Of a stretch of 64,000 bases of DNA, positions 39,828 to 48,884 are shown in pieces (the stretch's first letter is position 1; each line of letters begins with the position of its first letter). Origin of the DNA: an uncultured SAR86 cluster bacterium (lineage in GTDB: Bacteria; Pseudomonadota; Gammaproteobacteria; Magnimaribacterales; AG-339-G14); the NCBI GenBank assembly GCA_902525735.1, contig CABZIF010000006.1, positions 24,601 through 88,600 of the forward strand. Direction: 5' to 3'. Below the pieces are notes generated by a model. The model ran no database searches and was not told the DNA's origin. It saw nothing but the letters and a program-made list of their open reading frames with translations. The position numbers and the translations under genes are program-made.

Positions 39828-41201
39828 ATGGATTTTAAAGACTACAAAGTAGCGGATATCTCTTTAGCAGAATTTGGAAGAAAAGAAATTGCTTTAGCAG
39901 AATCTGAAATGCCTGCACTGATGAAATTGAGAGAGAAATATGGTTCTTCTCAACCTCTAGCAGGAGCCAAAATTATGGGCTGCATACACATGACAGTCCA
40001 AACCGCTGTTTTGATAGAAACTTTGGTGGCATTGGGCGCTTCTGTTCGTTGGTCTTCATGTAATATCTTTTCAACTCAAGATCATGCTGCTGCTGCAATT
40101 GCAGCTGCTGGTATTCCAGTTTTTGCTTGGAAAGGAATGAACGATGAAGAATTTGATTGGTGTATTGAACAAACTATTTTATCAGATGGCTCGCCCTGGG
40201 ATGCAAACATGATTCTTGATGACGGAGGTGATTTAACTTCTATGGTTCACACAAAATTTCCTGAAATGTTAGCTAATATCCATGGTATCTCCGAAGAGAC
40301 TACAACAGGTGTTCACAGGTTGTGGGAAATGTTAGAAAAAGGAGAATTAAAAGTTCCAGCGATCAACGTAAATGATTCCGTTACTAAATCTAAGAATGAT
40401 AATAAATATGGCTGTCGTCATAGTCTAAATGACGCTATCAAAAGAGGGACCGATATTCTTATGGCTGGAAGAAAGGCTTTAGTGGTCGGCTACGGCGATG
40501 TGGGCAAAGGCTCAGCCATGAGCTTAAGACAGGAAGGTATGATTGTAAGAATTACTGAAATAGACCCTATATGTGCAATGCAAGCTTGCATGGACGGCTT
40601 TGAAGTAGTTTCTCCTTATATTAATGGAGAAAATAAAGGCAATGACGAATGCATTAATAAAACACTTTTAGAAGATACGGATCTGATTGTTACGACAACC
40701 GGAAATATAAATGTTTGTGACAAATTTATTTTAAATAATCTGAAAGCAGGCTCAACCGTTTGTAATATTGGTCATTTCGATAATGAGATTGACACACAAT
40801 ACATGCGAGATAATTGGCAATGGGAAGAGGTTAAGCCTCAAGTTCACAAAGTCTCTAGATCAGATAAAGCTGGAGATTACTTGATCCTTTTAGCTGAAGG
40901 AAGATTGGTTAATCTGGGGAATGCTACGGGTCACCCTTCTAGAATAATGGATGGTTCATTTGCTAATCAGGTGTTGGCTCAGATGTTTCTTTATAAACAA
41001 GCATTTGCAACTATTAACGATGAGGAAACAAAAAAAGAATTATTAAAAATAGAAGTCTTGCCAATGGAACTCGATGAAGAAGTCGCCTCTTATATGGTAG
41101 AGGGATTTGGAGGAGTTGTTACAAAACTAACTAAAGATCAAGCCAAATATATCAATGTAAAAGTTGAGGGCCCTTTTAAACCAGAGAGCTACAAATATTA
41201 A
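39828..41201 (+). CDS. ahcY: Adenosylhomocysteinase
   Basis: NAD-dependent hydrolysis of SAH to adenosine and homocysteine. The 457-residue product has [32 protein letters not shown], the NAD loop [12 protein letters not shown] and the C-terminal [10 protein letters not shown] with PFKPESYKY. The length is that of the long bacterial form. It lies between metK and argH and overlaps argH by one base (TAATG). No SAH riboswitch is possible in the 9-bp gap before it. Confidence 0.97.
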   Translation: MDFKDYKVADISLAEFGRKEIALAESEMPALMKLREKYGSSQPLAGAKIMGCIHMTVQTAVLIETLVALGASVRWSSCNIFSTQDHAAAAIAAAGIPVFAWKGMNDEEFDWCIEQTILSDGSPWDANMILDDGGDLTSMVHTKFPEMLANIHGISEETTTGVHRLWEMLEKGELKVPAINVNDSVTKSKNDNKYGCRHSLNDAIKRGTDILMAGRKALVVGYGDVGKGSAMSLRQEGMIVRITEIDPICAMQACMDGFEVVSPYINGENKGNDECINKTLLEDTDLIVTTTGNINVCDKFILNNLKAGSTVCNIGHFDNEIDTQYMRDNWQWEEVKPQVHKVSRSDKAGDYLILLAEGRLVNLGNATGHPSRIMDGSFANQVLAQMFLYKQAFATINDEETKKELLKIEVLPMELDEEVASYMVEGFGGVVTKLTKDQAKYINVKVEGPFKPESYKY

Positions 41202-42586
41202 TGGCAAAAAAAAATACTAGCTGGGGTGGTCGTTTTAAAAAACATACAGCAAAAAAAGCTCAAGAGTTTTCTTCATCCATAGGCATCGACAACAAACTTT
41301 ATAAAGAAGACATTCTTGGTTCGATTGCTTATGCAGAAGCCTTGCAAAATGCCGGAGTTCTCAATAAAAGCGAACTATCAAAAATTAAATCCGGACTGAA
41401 GCACATAAAACAGAAAATTGAATCTGGTAAATTTAATTGGCAAGAGGCTCTTGAAGACGTTCACATGAATATTGAATCTTCTCTAGAGAAGGTAATTGGC
41501 TCTGCTGCAAAAAAACTCCACACAGGCAGATCTCGAAACGATCAAGTGGTGACAGATCTAAAGCTGTATCTTTTGGGAAAATCAAAAGATATACAAATCT
41601 GTCTCACAGATCTTTTAGAAATAATCGTTTTGAAAGCTGAATCAGAGGTAGAAACTTTAATGCCTGGTTTCACTCACATGCAAATAGCTCAGCCCATAAC
41701 TCTCGGTCATCACCTAATGGCTTGGTATGAGATGTTATCTAGAGATCTAGATAGATTTAAAGAATGTGAAAGTCGCTTAAAGATAAGTCCCTTAGGTTCT
41801 GGCGCTTTAGCAGGAAATAAATTTAAGATAAACAGAAAAAAGTTGGCTAAATCTTTAGGTTTCACAGAAGTTACCAATAATTCTATAGATGCCGTTAGTG
41901 ATCGTGATTATGTTATAGAAATGATGTTTAACATTAGTCTAATGGGGGTGCATCTATCTAGAATTGCAGAAGAATTGATTATTTGGTCCTCTTCGCAATT
42001 TGATTATGTGGACCTACCCGAAGAATTATGTACTGGATCTTCAATAATGCCCCAGAAAAAAAATCCTGACATGGCGGAATTAGTAAGAGGCGGATCAAGC
42101 AAAACGATTGGTAATTTGGTTTCTCTTCTGAGTTTGATTAAAAATCAGCCACTTTCTTACAATAGAGACAACCAAGAGGATAAAGGACCTCTTTTTGACT
42201 CCATTGACTACGCTCTGGGGTCACTAGATATCACCGCGGCAATGGTCGCAGGAGCTGAATTTAATAGAGACTCAATGTTGACTGATGTTTATGACGGTCA
42301 TATTTGTGCTACTGATTTAGCTGAGTATTTAGTGATGAAGGGTATACCTTTTAGAGATGCCCATGCCATTTCAGGAAAAGCCGTTCAACTGGCAGAATCA
42401 AAAGATTTTTTATTATCTGAGTTATCATTAAAAGAATTAAAAAAATTAAATGCATTAATTGAGAAAGATGTTTTTAAACACTTGGACCCTTTGAAGTCAA
42501 TTTCCTCAAAAAGCAGTATTGGTGGAACAGCTCCAAGTCAAGTTTCAAAACAAATAATTCAGGCTAAAAGTAAATTGAAAATTTAA
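41201..42586 (+). CDS. argH: Argininosuccinate lyase
   Basis: Last step of arginine synthesis. The 461-residue product has SWGGRFKKHT, TGRSRNDQVVTDLKLYL, PGFTHMQIAQPITLGHHLMA, and the catalytic-serine loop SSIMPQKKNPDMAELVRG of the fumarase/aspartase superfamily. It is coupled to ahcY by a 1-base overlap; this order is less usual. Confidence 0.97.
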   Translation: MAKKNTSWGGRFKKHTAKKAQEFSSSIGIDNKLYKEDILGSIAYAEALQNAGVLNKSELSKIKSGLKHIKQKIESGKFNWQEALEDVHMNIESSLEKVIGSAAKKLHTGRSRNDQVVTDLKLYLLGKSKDIQICLTDLLEIIVLKAESEVETLMPGFTHMQIAQPITLGHHLMAWYEMLSRDLDRFKECESRLKISPLGSGALAGNKFKINRKKLAKSLGFTEVTNNSIDAVSDRDYVIEMMFNISLMGVHLSRIAEELIIWSSSQFDYVDLPEELCTGSSIMPQKKNPDMAELVRGGSSKTIGNLVSLLSLIKNQPLSYNRDNQEDKGPLFDSIDYALGSLDITAAMVAGAEFNRDSMLTDVYDGHICATDLAEYLVMKGIPFRDAHAISGKAVQLAESKDFLLSELSLKELKKLNALIEKDVFKHLDPLKSISSKSSIGGTAPSQVSKQIIQAKSKLKI

Positions 42587-42613
42587 AAAAGTTTCAAATT
42601 TTAGGAGAACATT

Positions 42614-43708
42614 ATGAAATCTTTATTTAAACCAATAACAATTAATAAACTAGAGGTGCCCAATAGGATTGCGATGGCTCCAATGACTCGCATGATGTCT
42701 CCAGATGGCATCCCTGGAGAAAATGTTAAAGATTATTACCAAAGACGTGCTGCGGGAGAGGTGGGCTTGATAATTACCGAGGGTGTTGAAGTCAGTCACC
42801 CTTCATCAAGTGGTTACCCAAATGTACCTGGATTTCAGGATAAAGCAGATGAAGGTTGGAAAAAAATAATTGAAGTAGTGCAGGCCGAAGGTTCAAAAAT
42901 TTTTCCACAACTTTGGCATGTTGGTGCTATGAGAAAAGAAGGCATGGCTCCAGATCCAAAAGTGCCCGGTTACACCCCATCTGGTTTGGTTAATACCAAC
43001 AAACAAGCTGCTCACGCAATGACAGCTGATGAGGTTGAAATGTTGATTGAGTGCTTCGTCAAAGATATTTTAAAAATCAAAGATCTTGGCTTTGATGGTG
43101 TTGAATTGCATGGCGCGCATGGTTATCTGATTGATAATTTCTTCTGGGAAGGCACCAATCAAAGAGATGATACTTACGGAGGCGAAATCGACAAACGAAC
43201 AAAATTTGCTTGTGAAATTATCAAAAGAACAAGAAAAGAAATAGGAAAAGATTTCCCAATTGCAATTAGATTTTCTCAGTGGAAGCAACAAGACTACGAA
43301 GCAAAATTGGCACACACTCCGGATGAATTAGAAAAATTTCTCATGCCTCTTGTTGATGCCGGCGTCGATGTTTTTCATGCTAGCAATAGAAGATACTGGG
43401 AACCTGAATTTGAAGGTTCGGACCTTAATCTAGCGGGTTGGACCAAAAAGATTTCCGGCCTACCAACGATCACCGTAGGAAGTGTCGGCTTAAAATCAGA
43501 TTTTATTGGTCTATATGCGGGTGAGGATGCAGTAGAAAGTGCGCCGATAGATGAGCTCGTCAGCAGGTTAGATGCCGAAGAATTCGACATGGTCGCCGTC
43601 GGTCGAGCGCTGTTGTCAGACCCTGACTGGGTTAAAAAAATTAGAGAAGAACGCTTTGATGAAATAATTCCTTTTGAAAGTAAATATGCTCAGTCTGTTT
43701 ATTATTAA
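42614..43708 (+). CDS. Old-yellow-enzyme family NADH:flavin oxidoreductase
   Basis: FMN-dependent ene-reductase of 364 residues. N-terminal LFKPITINKLEVPNRIAMAP and the GFDGVELHGAHGYLIDNFFW block identify the OYE/NADH:flavin oxidoreductase family, with FDMVAVGRALLSDPDWVKKI at the phosphate-binding end. No C-terminal FAD/NAD domains as in 2,4-dienoyl-CoA reductase. It probably reduces activated C=C bonds; the substrate is unknown. An AGGAGA site precedes the ATG. Confidence 0.88.
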   Translation: MKSLFKPITINKLEVPNRIAMAPMTRMMSPDGIPGENVKDYYQRRAAGEVGLIITEGVEVSHPSSSGYPNVPGFQDKADEGWKKIIEVVQAEGSKIFPQLWHVGAMRKEGMAPDPKVPGYTPSGLVNTNKQAAHAMTADEVEMLIECFVKDILKIKDLGFDGVELHGAHGYLIDNFFWEGTNQRDDTYGGEIDKRTKFACEIIKRTRKEIGKDFPIAIRFSQWKQQDYEAKLAHTPDELEKFLMPLVDAGVDVFHASNRRYWEPEFEGSDLNLAGWTKKISGLPTITVGSVGLKSDFIGLYAGEDAVESAPIDELVSRLDAEEFDMVAVGRALLSDPDWVKKIREERFDEIIPFESKYAQSVYY

Positions 43709-43713
43709 CTGAA

Positions 43714-43821
43714 TTGAAAAAAACTTCTAAAAAGTCTAAAAAAGTAAGAACAAAATCCAAGCAAGAAAAGTCTAAATACGACTTTGATCCTATACAATAT
43801 GAGAAACCGCCTCATCATTGA
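43714..43821 (+). CDS. Possible 35-residue lysine-rich small protein
   Basis: TTG-started open frame after the OYE gene, encoding a run rich in Lys and Ser followed by YDFDPIQYEKPPHH. No ribosome-binding site is evident before the TTG, so this is weakly supported. It could be a small nucleic-acid-binding protein or non-coding spacer. It is listed because it fills a 231-bp gap and has protein-like ordering. Confidence 0.22.
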   Translation: MKKTSKKSKKVRTKSKQEKSKYDFDPIQYEKPPHH

Positions 43822-43839
43822 ATAGAGAGGATTTTAAAA

Positions 43840-43953
43840 ATGAAAAAAATAGCTGTATTTACTTTTCTCGTTCTAATATCTTTCTCCGCTTGCGGTGTGA
43901 AGGGACCTTTGTCATTACCAACAGAAAACTTTATCAACCATGAGACCAGATAA
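43840..43953 (+). CDS. lptM: LPS-translocon maturation lipoprotein LptM (YifL)
   Basis: A 37-residue lipoprotein. A hydrophobic signal ends in FSAC, then GVKGPLSLP. The SACGVKGPL pattern is the hallmark of YifL/LptM, which helps LptD/LptE assembly in the outer membrane. The ATG has an AGAGAGG site 10-16 bp upstream. The stop codon overlaps the lysA start by 14 bp. The lptM-lysA-dapF order is conserved in Gammaproteobacteria, which supports the call. Confidence 0.85.
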   Translation: MKKIAVFTFLVLISFSACGVKGPLSLPTENFINHETR

Positions 43954-45160
43954 TTTCACTTTTAAAGAAGGAAGATTATTCCTTGAAGATATTTCAATTG
44001 AGGAAATAACAAGAGAAATTCCTACTCCGTTTTATCTATATTCAAAAGCGAGCTTAGATGCCTCATGCGAAGCTTACATGTCAAATATGGATTCTTCTGA
44101 CTTGGTTTGTTACTCGGTGAAAGCTAACAATAATCTAAATATATTAAGAAGTTTTGTAGATAAGGGATTGGGGTTTGATGTTGTTTCCGGTGGAGAGTTA
44201 CAAAAGGCAATAAAAGCAGGAGCTAATCCAAAAAAAATTGTCTTTTCAGGGGTTGGCAAAACTAGTGCGGAGTTAAAATTAGCTGCCGACTTGGACATTT
44301 ATTCTATAAATGTGGAATCTACTTTTGAATTGAAAAACATAATTGATTTAAATAAAAGTCCTAGGATTTCTTTTCGAATCAATCCAGATATGGAAGGCGA
44401 CACTCATCCCTATATTGAAACAGGGAAGGCAGATTGTAAATTTGGTATGTCAGAAGAAGAAGCATTGCTTTTAGCAAAACAATTTTCAAAGGAACAAATT
44501 AATTTGGTTGGATTGACAGCTCATATTGGCTCACAAATAACTGATACAGAACTCTATTTGGAGCTATTGGCAAAATTGCAAGGCCTTGCAAGTAAAATGG
44601 AGGCTCTGGGTCACCCTATTGATCATTTAGACGTTGGCGGTGGATTGGCAATTGATTACGAAATGCAAACTAATTTTGATCCCTCAGAACTTGTTAAAAA
44701 AATTAAAAATAAAACAGGAAAATACGATCTTCTTTTAGAACCGGGAAGATCAATGATTGCTCAGGCTGGAGTACTCATCACTAAAGTAATAGGTATTAAA
44801 GAAAATGGTCAAAGAAAATTTATAGTTGTTGATGCAGGCATGAACGATCTCATGCGCCCTTCTCTTTATAATGCCAGACACAAAATAGAAAATATTTCTT
44901 CTAGTGAAAATGAAGATGATATCTTTTCCATAGTCGGTCCGGTGTGTGAAACCGCTGATTCTTTTGGGGACGATTTTTCTATCTCAGCTAAAGAAGCCGA
45001 TCATCTAGTTATATATTCCGCCGGTGCGTACGGATCGAGTATGAGTTCGAATTATAATTTGCGCCTAAAGCCGGCAGAAATATTAGTTTCAGGAACTAAT
45101 TTTTCTGAGATTAGAAAAGCAGAGAGTTTTGAGGATACTTTACAATTAGAGGATATTTGA
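43940..45160 (+). CDS. lysA: Diaminopimelate decarboxylase
   Basis: PLP enzyme converting meso-DAP to lysine. The 406-residue product has LVCYSVKANNNLNIL (PLP lysine), ISFRINPDMEGDTHPYI with KFGM, LDVGGGLAI, EPGRSMIAQAG and CETADSFG, in family order. It overlaps lptM and is followed by dapF with no gap, as in related bacteria. Confidence 0.96.
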   Translation: MRPDNFTFKEGRLFLEDISIEEITREIPTPFYLYSKASLDASCEAYMSNMDSSDLVCYSVKANNNLNILRSFVDKGLGFDVVSGGELQKAIKAGANPKKIVFSGVGKTSAELKLAADLDIYSINVESTFELKNIIDLNKSPRISFRINPDMEGDTHPYIETGKADCKFGMSEEEALLLAKQFSKEQINLVGLTAHIGSQITDTELYLELLAKLQGLASKMEALGHPIDHLDVGGGLAIDYEMQTNFDPSELVKKIKNKTGKYDLLLEPGRSMIAQAGVLITKVIGIKENGQRKFIVVDAGMNDLMRPSLYNARHKIENISSSENEDDIFSIVGPVCETADSFGDDFSISAKEADHLVIYSAGAYGSSMSSNYNLRLKPAEILVSGTNFSEIRKAESFEDTLQLEDI

Positions 45161-45979
45161 ATGTTGGAAGTTCAATATATGGAGTCTCTAGGAAATGACT
45201 TCGTTGTTATCGATGGAGTTACTCAATTCTTCGAACCAAGTTCTAAAGAAATTTCTAAAGTATTGAATTTTGATCATGACTTTTCGATCGATCAAATTAT
45301 GCTCATCTTACCTCCTAGTAATAGTAATTTTGATTTTCAAATTAAAATTTTCAATCAAGATGGAAGTGAGGCGGAAAACTGTGTAAATGGTATTCGCTGT
45401 ATATCTAAATATATTTTTGATCAAAAATTAGTTTTTTCTGATCAAATAAATTTTATGGTTGGAAACGATCTTGTCATTGTTTCCAATACGAAAAAAAATC
45501 AATTGAAAGTTGATATGTTCAATATTAGTTTTAAATCTGAAGATATCGGAATCAAAAATGACGACATTAATTCTTTTAGTTTTAATGATAAAGAAATATT
45601 TTTTGATGCGGTTTCCGTGGGCAATCCTCATGCAGTAATTTTCAATTACGATAAAGAGCTTAATGTGCCGGAAGTTGGAGCAGCGTTACAGCAAAGTGGA
45701 ATTTTTAAACACGGTGTTAATGTTGGCTTTGCCAACAGTATCAATGATTCAGAAATAAACCTGAGAGTTGTCGAAAGAGGTGTTGGTGAAACACAGGCTT
45801 GTGGAAGTGGCGCATGTGCTGCAGCAATAATTGGTCAAAAAACAAGGAATTTAAGTCAAAAAATCAAAGTAAATTTCAACGAAGGATTTTTAGAAACGGA
45901 AACGGATTTATCTTCTGGAAAAGTTTCTCTAACCGGCACTGCGAACTACAGAGCGAAAGCGGTAACATTGAAGATATGA
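45161..45979 (+). CDS. dapF: Diaminopimelate epimerase
   Basis: Converts LL-DAP to meso-DAP with two catalytic cysteines. The 272-residue product has SLGNDFVVIDGV, the first Cys in ENCVNGIRCI and the second in QACGSGACAA. The usual CGNG of the first site is CVNG here, which keeps the Cys and Asn. It starts at the base after the lysA stop and overlaps the DUF484 start (ATGA). Confidence 0.93.
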   Translation: MLEVQYMESLGNDFVVIDGVTQFFEPSSKEISKVLNFDHDFSIDQIMLILPPSNSNFDFQIKIFNQDGSEAENCVNGIRCISKYIFDQKLVFSDQINFMVGNDLVIVSNTKKNQLKVDMFNISFKSEDIGIKNDDINSFSFNDKEIFFDAVSVGNPHAVIFNYDKELNVPEVGAALQQSGIFKHGVNVGFANSINDSEINLRVVERGVGETQACGSGACAAAIIGQKTRNLSQKIKVNFNEGFLETETDLSSGKVSLTGTANYRAKAVTLKI

Positions 45980-46662
45980 GTATCTTTGGTAAAAAAATAT
46001 CTGAAAGTGAAGTTGTTAAATATTTAAGCGAAAACCCAGACTTTTTTTTAAAGAACCCAGGTTCTTTAGAAGACTTAGACATAAAACATGAAAGCGGCGA
46101 GGCAGTGTCTTTAATTGAAAAACAAGTTGAGATAATCAAAAAGAAAAGTTTGCTTACAAATTCTAGGTTAAGTGAATTTCTGACAAATGCTGAATTTAAT
46201 CAAAAATTATTTATCAAAGTTCAAAAATTAATTTTGATAATTCTTAAAGCAAAGAACTTAGACAACCTTAGCGATCAAGTAGAGTTATTCTTTAAAAAAG
46301 AATTTGGTACAGAAAAATGCAAGTTATTTTTCTTTACCCAGGAAGAGCTTTATGACTTATCTGCGGAGAAAATAATCTCTCCAGAAATAGCTACTCCTAT
46401 TTTTTCAAAGGTATTCAAAGAAAATACAATTTATTTGGGAGGATTAAAGTCTGAACTTTCGGCATTGGTTTTTGGAAGCAAAGCAATGGTTGAAGAAGGC
46501 GCAATCTGTAAGTTTTCCTCCGATAAAATTGCAGGTACTTTAGCTTTGGGAAGTACGAAAAAAGGTAAATTCACTCAAGACAGTGAAACTTTATTCTTAG
46601 AATTTGTATTGGCTGTTTTGAGTCATCAGATTGACTTTCTTTTAGGTGAGATTGATGCATAA
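45976..46662 (+). CDS. DUF484 family protein (YigA-like)
   Basis: A 228-residue GAF-like protein of unknown function. ISESEVVKYLSENPDFFLKN is the DUF484 N-terminal signature. A helical linker and a C-terminal GAF-like domain follow (GTLALGSTKKGKFT). I start at ATG 45976, overlapping the dapF stop by 4 bp; the longer GTG start at 45799 would lie inside dapF. The dapF-DUF484-xerC order is conserved and suggests a role with XerC or cell division, as yet unknown. Confidence 0.85.
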   Translation: MSIFGKKISESEVVKYLSENPDFFLKNPGSLEDLDIKHESGEAVSLIEKQVEIIKKKSLLTNSRLSEFLTNAEFNQKLFIKVQKLILIILKAKNLDNLSDQVELFFKKEFGTEKCKLFFFTQEELYDLSAEKIISPEIATPIFSKVFKENTIYLGGLKSELSALVFGSKAMVEEGAICKFSSDKIAGTLALGSTKKGKFTQDSETLFLEFVLAVLSHQIDFLLGEIDA

Positions 46663-47536
46663 AGATATTAGAAACTTTTTAAATTACCTTAAGAATGCCA
46701 AAAACTACTCTGATCATACTATAAAAAGCTATGAAAATGACTTGCTTAAATTTGATAATTTCCTTACTGAAAAAAAATTTTCCTCTTGGTCGGATTTAAA
46801 ACAAGCGGATATCAGAAACTTCATTGGGGCCTATAGACGTCAAGGACTGAGCCCAAGAAGTGTTGCTAGGATATTATCATCATTAAGAAGTTTCTATAAG
46901 TATTTAAGCCTTGAGGGTTTAACAAAAGAAAACCCCATACTTGGTATCTCTGCGCCCAAATTGAATTCGCTTTTACCAAAAGCTTTGGATACAGATATGG
47001 TAAATAAATTGTTGCAATTCGAACCGAAAACTTGGGGCGACTACAGAGACAAAGCTATTGCTGAATTAATGTATTCTTCTGGTTTGAGGCTTTCTGAATT
47101 ATGTCAGTTGGATATGAACGATCTTTCCATTGAAGGTCAAATGTGCAGAGTCTTAGGAAAAGGGCAAAAAGAAAGAGAAGTCCCAATTGGTTCAAAAGCT
47201 ATAGAAGCTATCAAAATTTGGTTCAAACATCGTGATGCACGTGTTGAGAACAAAGAACGAGCAATATTTATTAATAACTTAGGAAAGAGGCTAAGTCAAA
47301 GGTCGGTGCAAAATGGCCTGAAAAAAATGAGTAGTAAGATGGGGTTGCCATATATTCATCCCCATATGCTGAGACATTCTTTTGCCTCTCATATTCTGGA
47401 ATCAAGTGGTGATTTAAGAGCTGTACAAGAACTTCTTGGCCATGCTAATTTATCCACTACCCAAATTTATACAAAATTAGATTTTCAGCATTTGGCTAAG
47501 GTTTATGACAAAAGCCATCCTCATGCCAAAAAATAA
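46655..47536 (+). CDS. xerC: Tyrosine recombinase XerC
   Basis: Site-specific recombinase resolving chromosome dimers at dif with XerD. The product has a SAM-like core-binding domain (YLKNAKNYSDHTIKSYENDL) and catalytic residues in YSSGLRLSEL (Arg), GKGQKEREVP (Lys), HPHMLRHSFASH (His, Arg), GHANLSTTQIYTKL (His, Tyr). I start at ATG 46655 because AGGTGAG lies just upstream; an in-frame GTG at 46646 is the alternative. The chromosomal position makes it housekeeping, not a phage integrase. Confidence 0.94.
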   Translation: MHKDIRNFLNYLKNAKNYSDHTIKSYENDLLKFDNFLTEKKFSSWSDLKQADIRNFIGAYRRQGLSPRSVARILSSLRSFYKYLSLEGLTKENPILGISAPKLNSLLPKALDTDMVNKLLQFEPKTWGDYRDKAIAELMYSSGLRLSELCQLDMNDLSIEGQMCRVLGKGQKEREVPIGSKAIEAIKIWFKHRDARVENKERAIFINNLGKRLSQRSVQNGLKKMSSKMGLPYIHPHMLRHSFASHILESSGDLRAVQELLGHANLSTTQIYTKLDFQHLAKVYDKSHPHAKK

Positions 47537-47537
47537 T

Positions 47538-48236
47538 ATGACTATTAAAGCAGTTACTTTTGATCTAGATGACACCTTATGGCCTCTCTATGACGTCATT
47601 ATGAATTCTCACAAACTTTCAAATGATTGGTTGATCGAAAGACATCCCCAAATGGATGGAATCCTTTTTAGTAAAAAAGAAAGAGAAATGTGGCAAACGC
47701 TTATTAAAGCTGAGCCCTCCTTAGCAAATAGATTGTCTGAGTTAAGAAAAAAAGTAATTGAGACATTGTTGCTGGAAAATGGTGTTGAAAGTTCAGCTGC
47801 TTTGAAAGATTCTGAAGAGGCTTTTGAAATTTTTTTAAATGAGCGCCACAAGGTAACTTATTTTGATCATGTTCTAGAAGTTTTAAAAAAACTTAAAGAG
47901 ACTTACCAGCTGGGAGTTTTAACTAACGGTAATGCAAATATCAAAACTTTAGGTATTGATCATCTGTTTGATTTTTATTTGAATGCAGAAATGGTCAATG
48001 ACAGCAAGCCTGGTGCAAAAATGTTTGAAGAAGCTATGTCGATCACAAAACTCAAAGCGAATGAAATTTGTCATGTGGGTGATCATCCCGTAAATGATAT
48101 CGAAGGAGCACTTAATGTTGGGTTCAAAGCAATATGGCTTAATGCCTTGGAGAACTCTTGGCCCGATGGACAGGAATGCCATGTCCCAGAGGTTAAAAAT
48201 TGGAAAGACTTAGAATCTACAATCGCTGCTTTTTAA
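47538..48236 (+). CDS. yigB: HAD-family hydrolase YigB (FMN phosphatase-like)
   Basis: Haloacid-dehalogenase phosphatase. In E. coli, YigB acts on FMN; that activity is inferred here. FDLDDTLWPL (DxDxT), LTNGN, and the C-terminal HVGDHPVNDIEGALN are the HAD motifs. I choose ATG 47538, right after the xerC stop, since the two earlier ATGs (47505, 47523) lie inside xerC. The length is about 232 residues. It closes the lptM-xerC operon. Confidence 0.88.
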   Translation: MTIKAVTFDLDDTLWPLYDVIMNSHKLSNDWLIERHPQMDGILFSKKEREMWQTLIKAEPSLANRLSELRKKVIETLLLENGVESSAALKDSEEAFEIFLNERHKVTYFDHVLEVLKKLKETYQLGVLTNGNANIKTLGIDHLFDFYLNAEMVNDSKPGAKMFEEAMSITKLKANEICHVGDHPVNDIEGALNVGFKAIWLNALENSWPDGQECHVPEVKNWKDLESTIAAF

Positions 48237-48850
48237 AGCTGTGACAGATACTCGTCTAGACGATCGGTATTAGAAACAAAAATAGATTTTTTCTGACTAG
48301 CTTCAGCTTTCACTGCATCCAAATTGATAGCCTCGCCAACTTGAATGACACCAACCATAGCCATCATAGCGTGAGGCGTGCATTGATAGACATAAACTCC
48401 TTCCTCAGTAAAAGTAATGCTAATGTCTTGACTCAAGGCTCCATTCCAAGAATCTGCCCCTGCCGGAATCATCCCATCAAGAGATGCAGAATTATGAGAC
48501 ATATCTGTTGCTACGAAATTGACCGTATCGCCTTTGGAAATTTTTATCACTGCTGGTTCGAATACCATAATTCCATCCGCTCCCGAATTAAGCATTTTAA
48601 CTTCGTGCTCAGGACCCTCCGATAAGGCAATTTTATTAGAACTTACTTCAACAGGTGCACCAGTCATCGCAGCTAGAGGGTTGACTTTGTAACCAGGGCC
48701 AGCGCTTGAGATTCCGCAGCCATCGCCTTTCAGACATATTGAACCCAAAGGTTTGGTTCTTTCTTCAATTGCGGATTCACGCATATCAGAAGACATTGCA
48801 AGACTTGCAAAAAAAGTTAATAGAATCAATAGTTGTTTAAGTGAGTTCAT
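48233..48850 (-). CDS. Periplasmic pseudoazurin-like cupredoxin with unusual leader region
   Basis: Blue-copper electron carrier. The C-terminal domain has GDTVNFVATDMSHN (His119), YQCTPHAMMAMVGVIQVGE (Cys157, His160, Met165), spaced as in pseudoazurin. Before it lies an extra segment with EERTKPLGSICLKGDGC, which resembles the N-terminal leader of marine cytochrome c5 proteins rather than any cupredoxin. I start at ATG 48850 (signal peptide LLILLTFFASLAMSS), not the upstream TTG at 48877. It probably carries electrons in the periplasm. Confidence 0.8.
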   Translation of the reverse strand: MNSLKQLLILLTFFASLAMSSDMRESAIEERTKPLGSICLKGDGCGISSAGPGYKVNPLAAMTGAPVEVSSNKIALSEGPEHEVKMLNSGADGIMVFEPAVIKISKGDTVNFVATDMSHNSASLDGMIPAGADSWNGALSQDISITFTEEGVYVYQCTPHAMMAMVGVIQVGEAINLDAVKAEASQKKSIFVSNTDRLDEYLSQL

Positions 48851-48884
48851 GCGAAAAGCATTATAGAGGTAGTCCAAGTTATTA

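Noticed and set aside
45799-45975. Longer start (GTG) for the DUF484 gene
   Set aside because: It would place 59 codons inside dapF with no family match; the DUF484 signature starts right after ATG 45976.
46655-47536. Tyrosine recombinase as an integrase for a mobile island
   Set aside because: It sits in the conserved dapF-DUF484-xerC-yigB operon and has all XerC features, so it is the chromosomal dimer-resolution enzyme, 8 kb or more from the accessory region.
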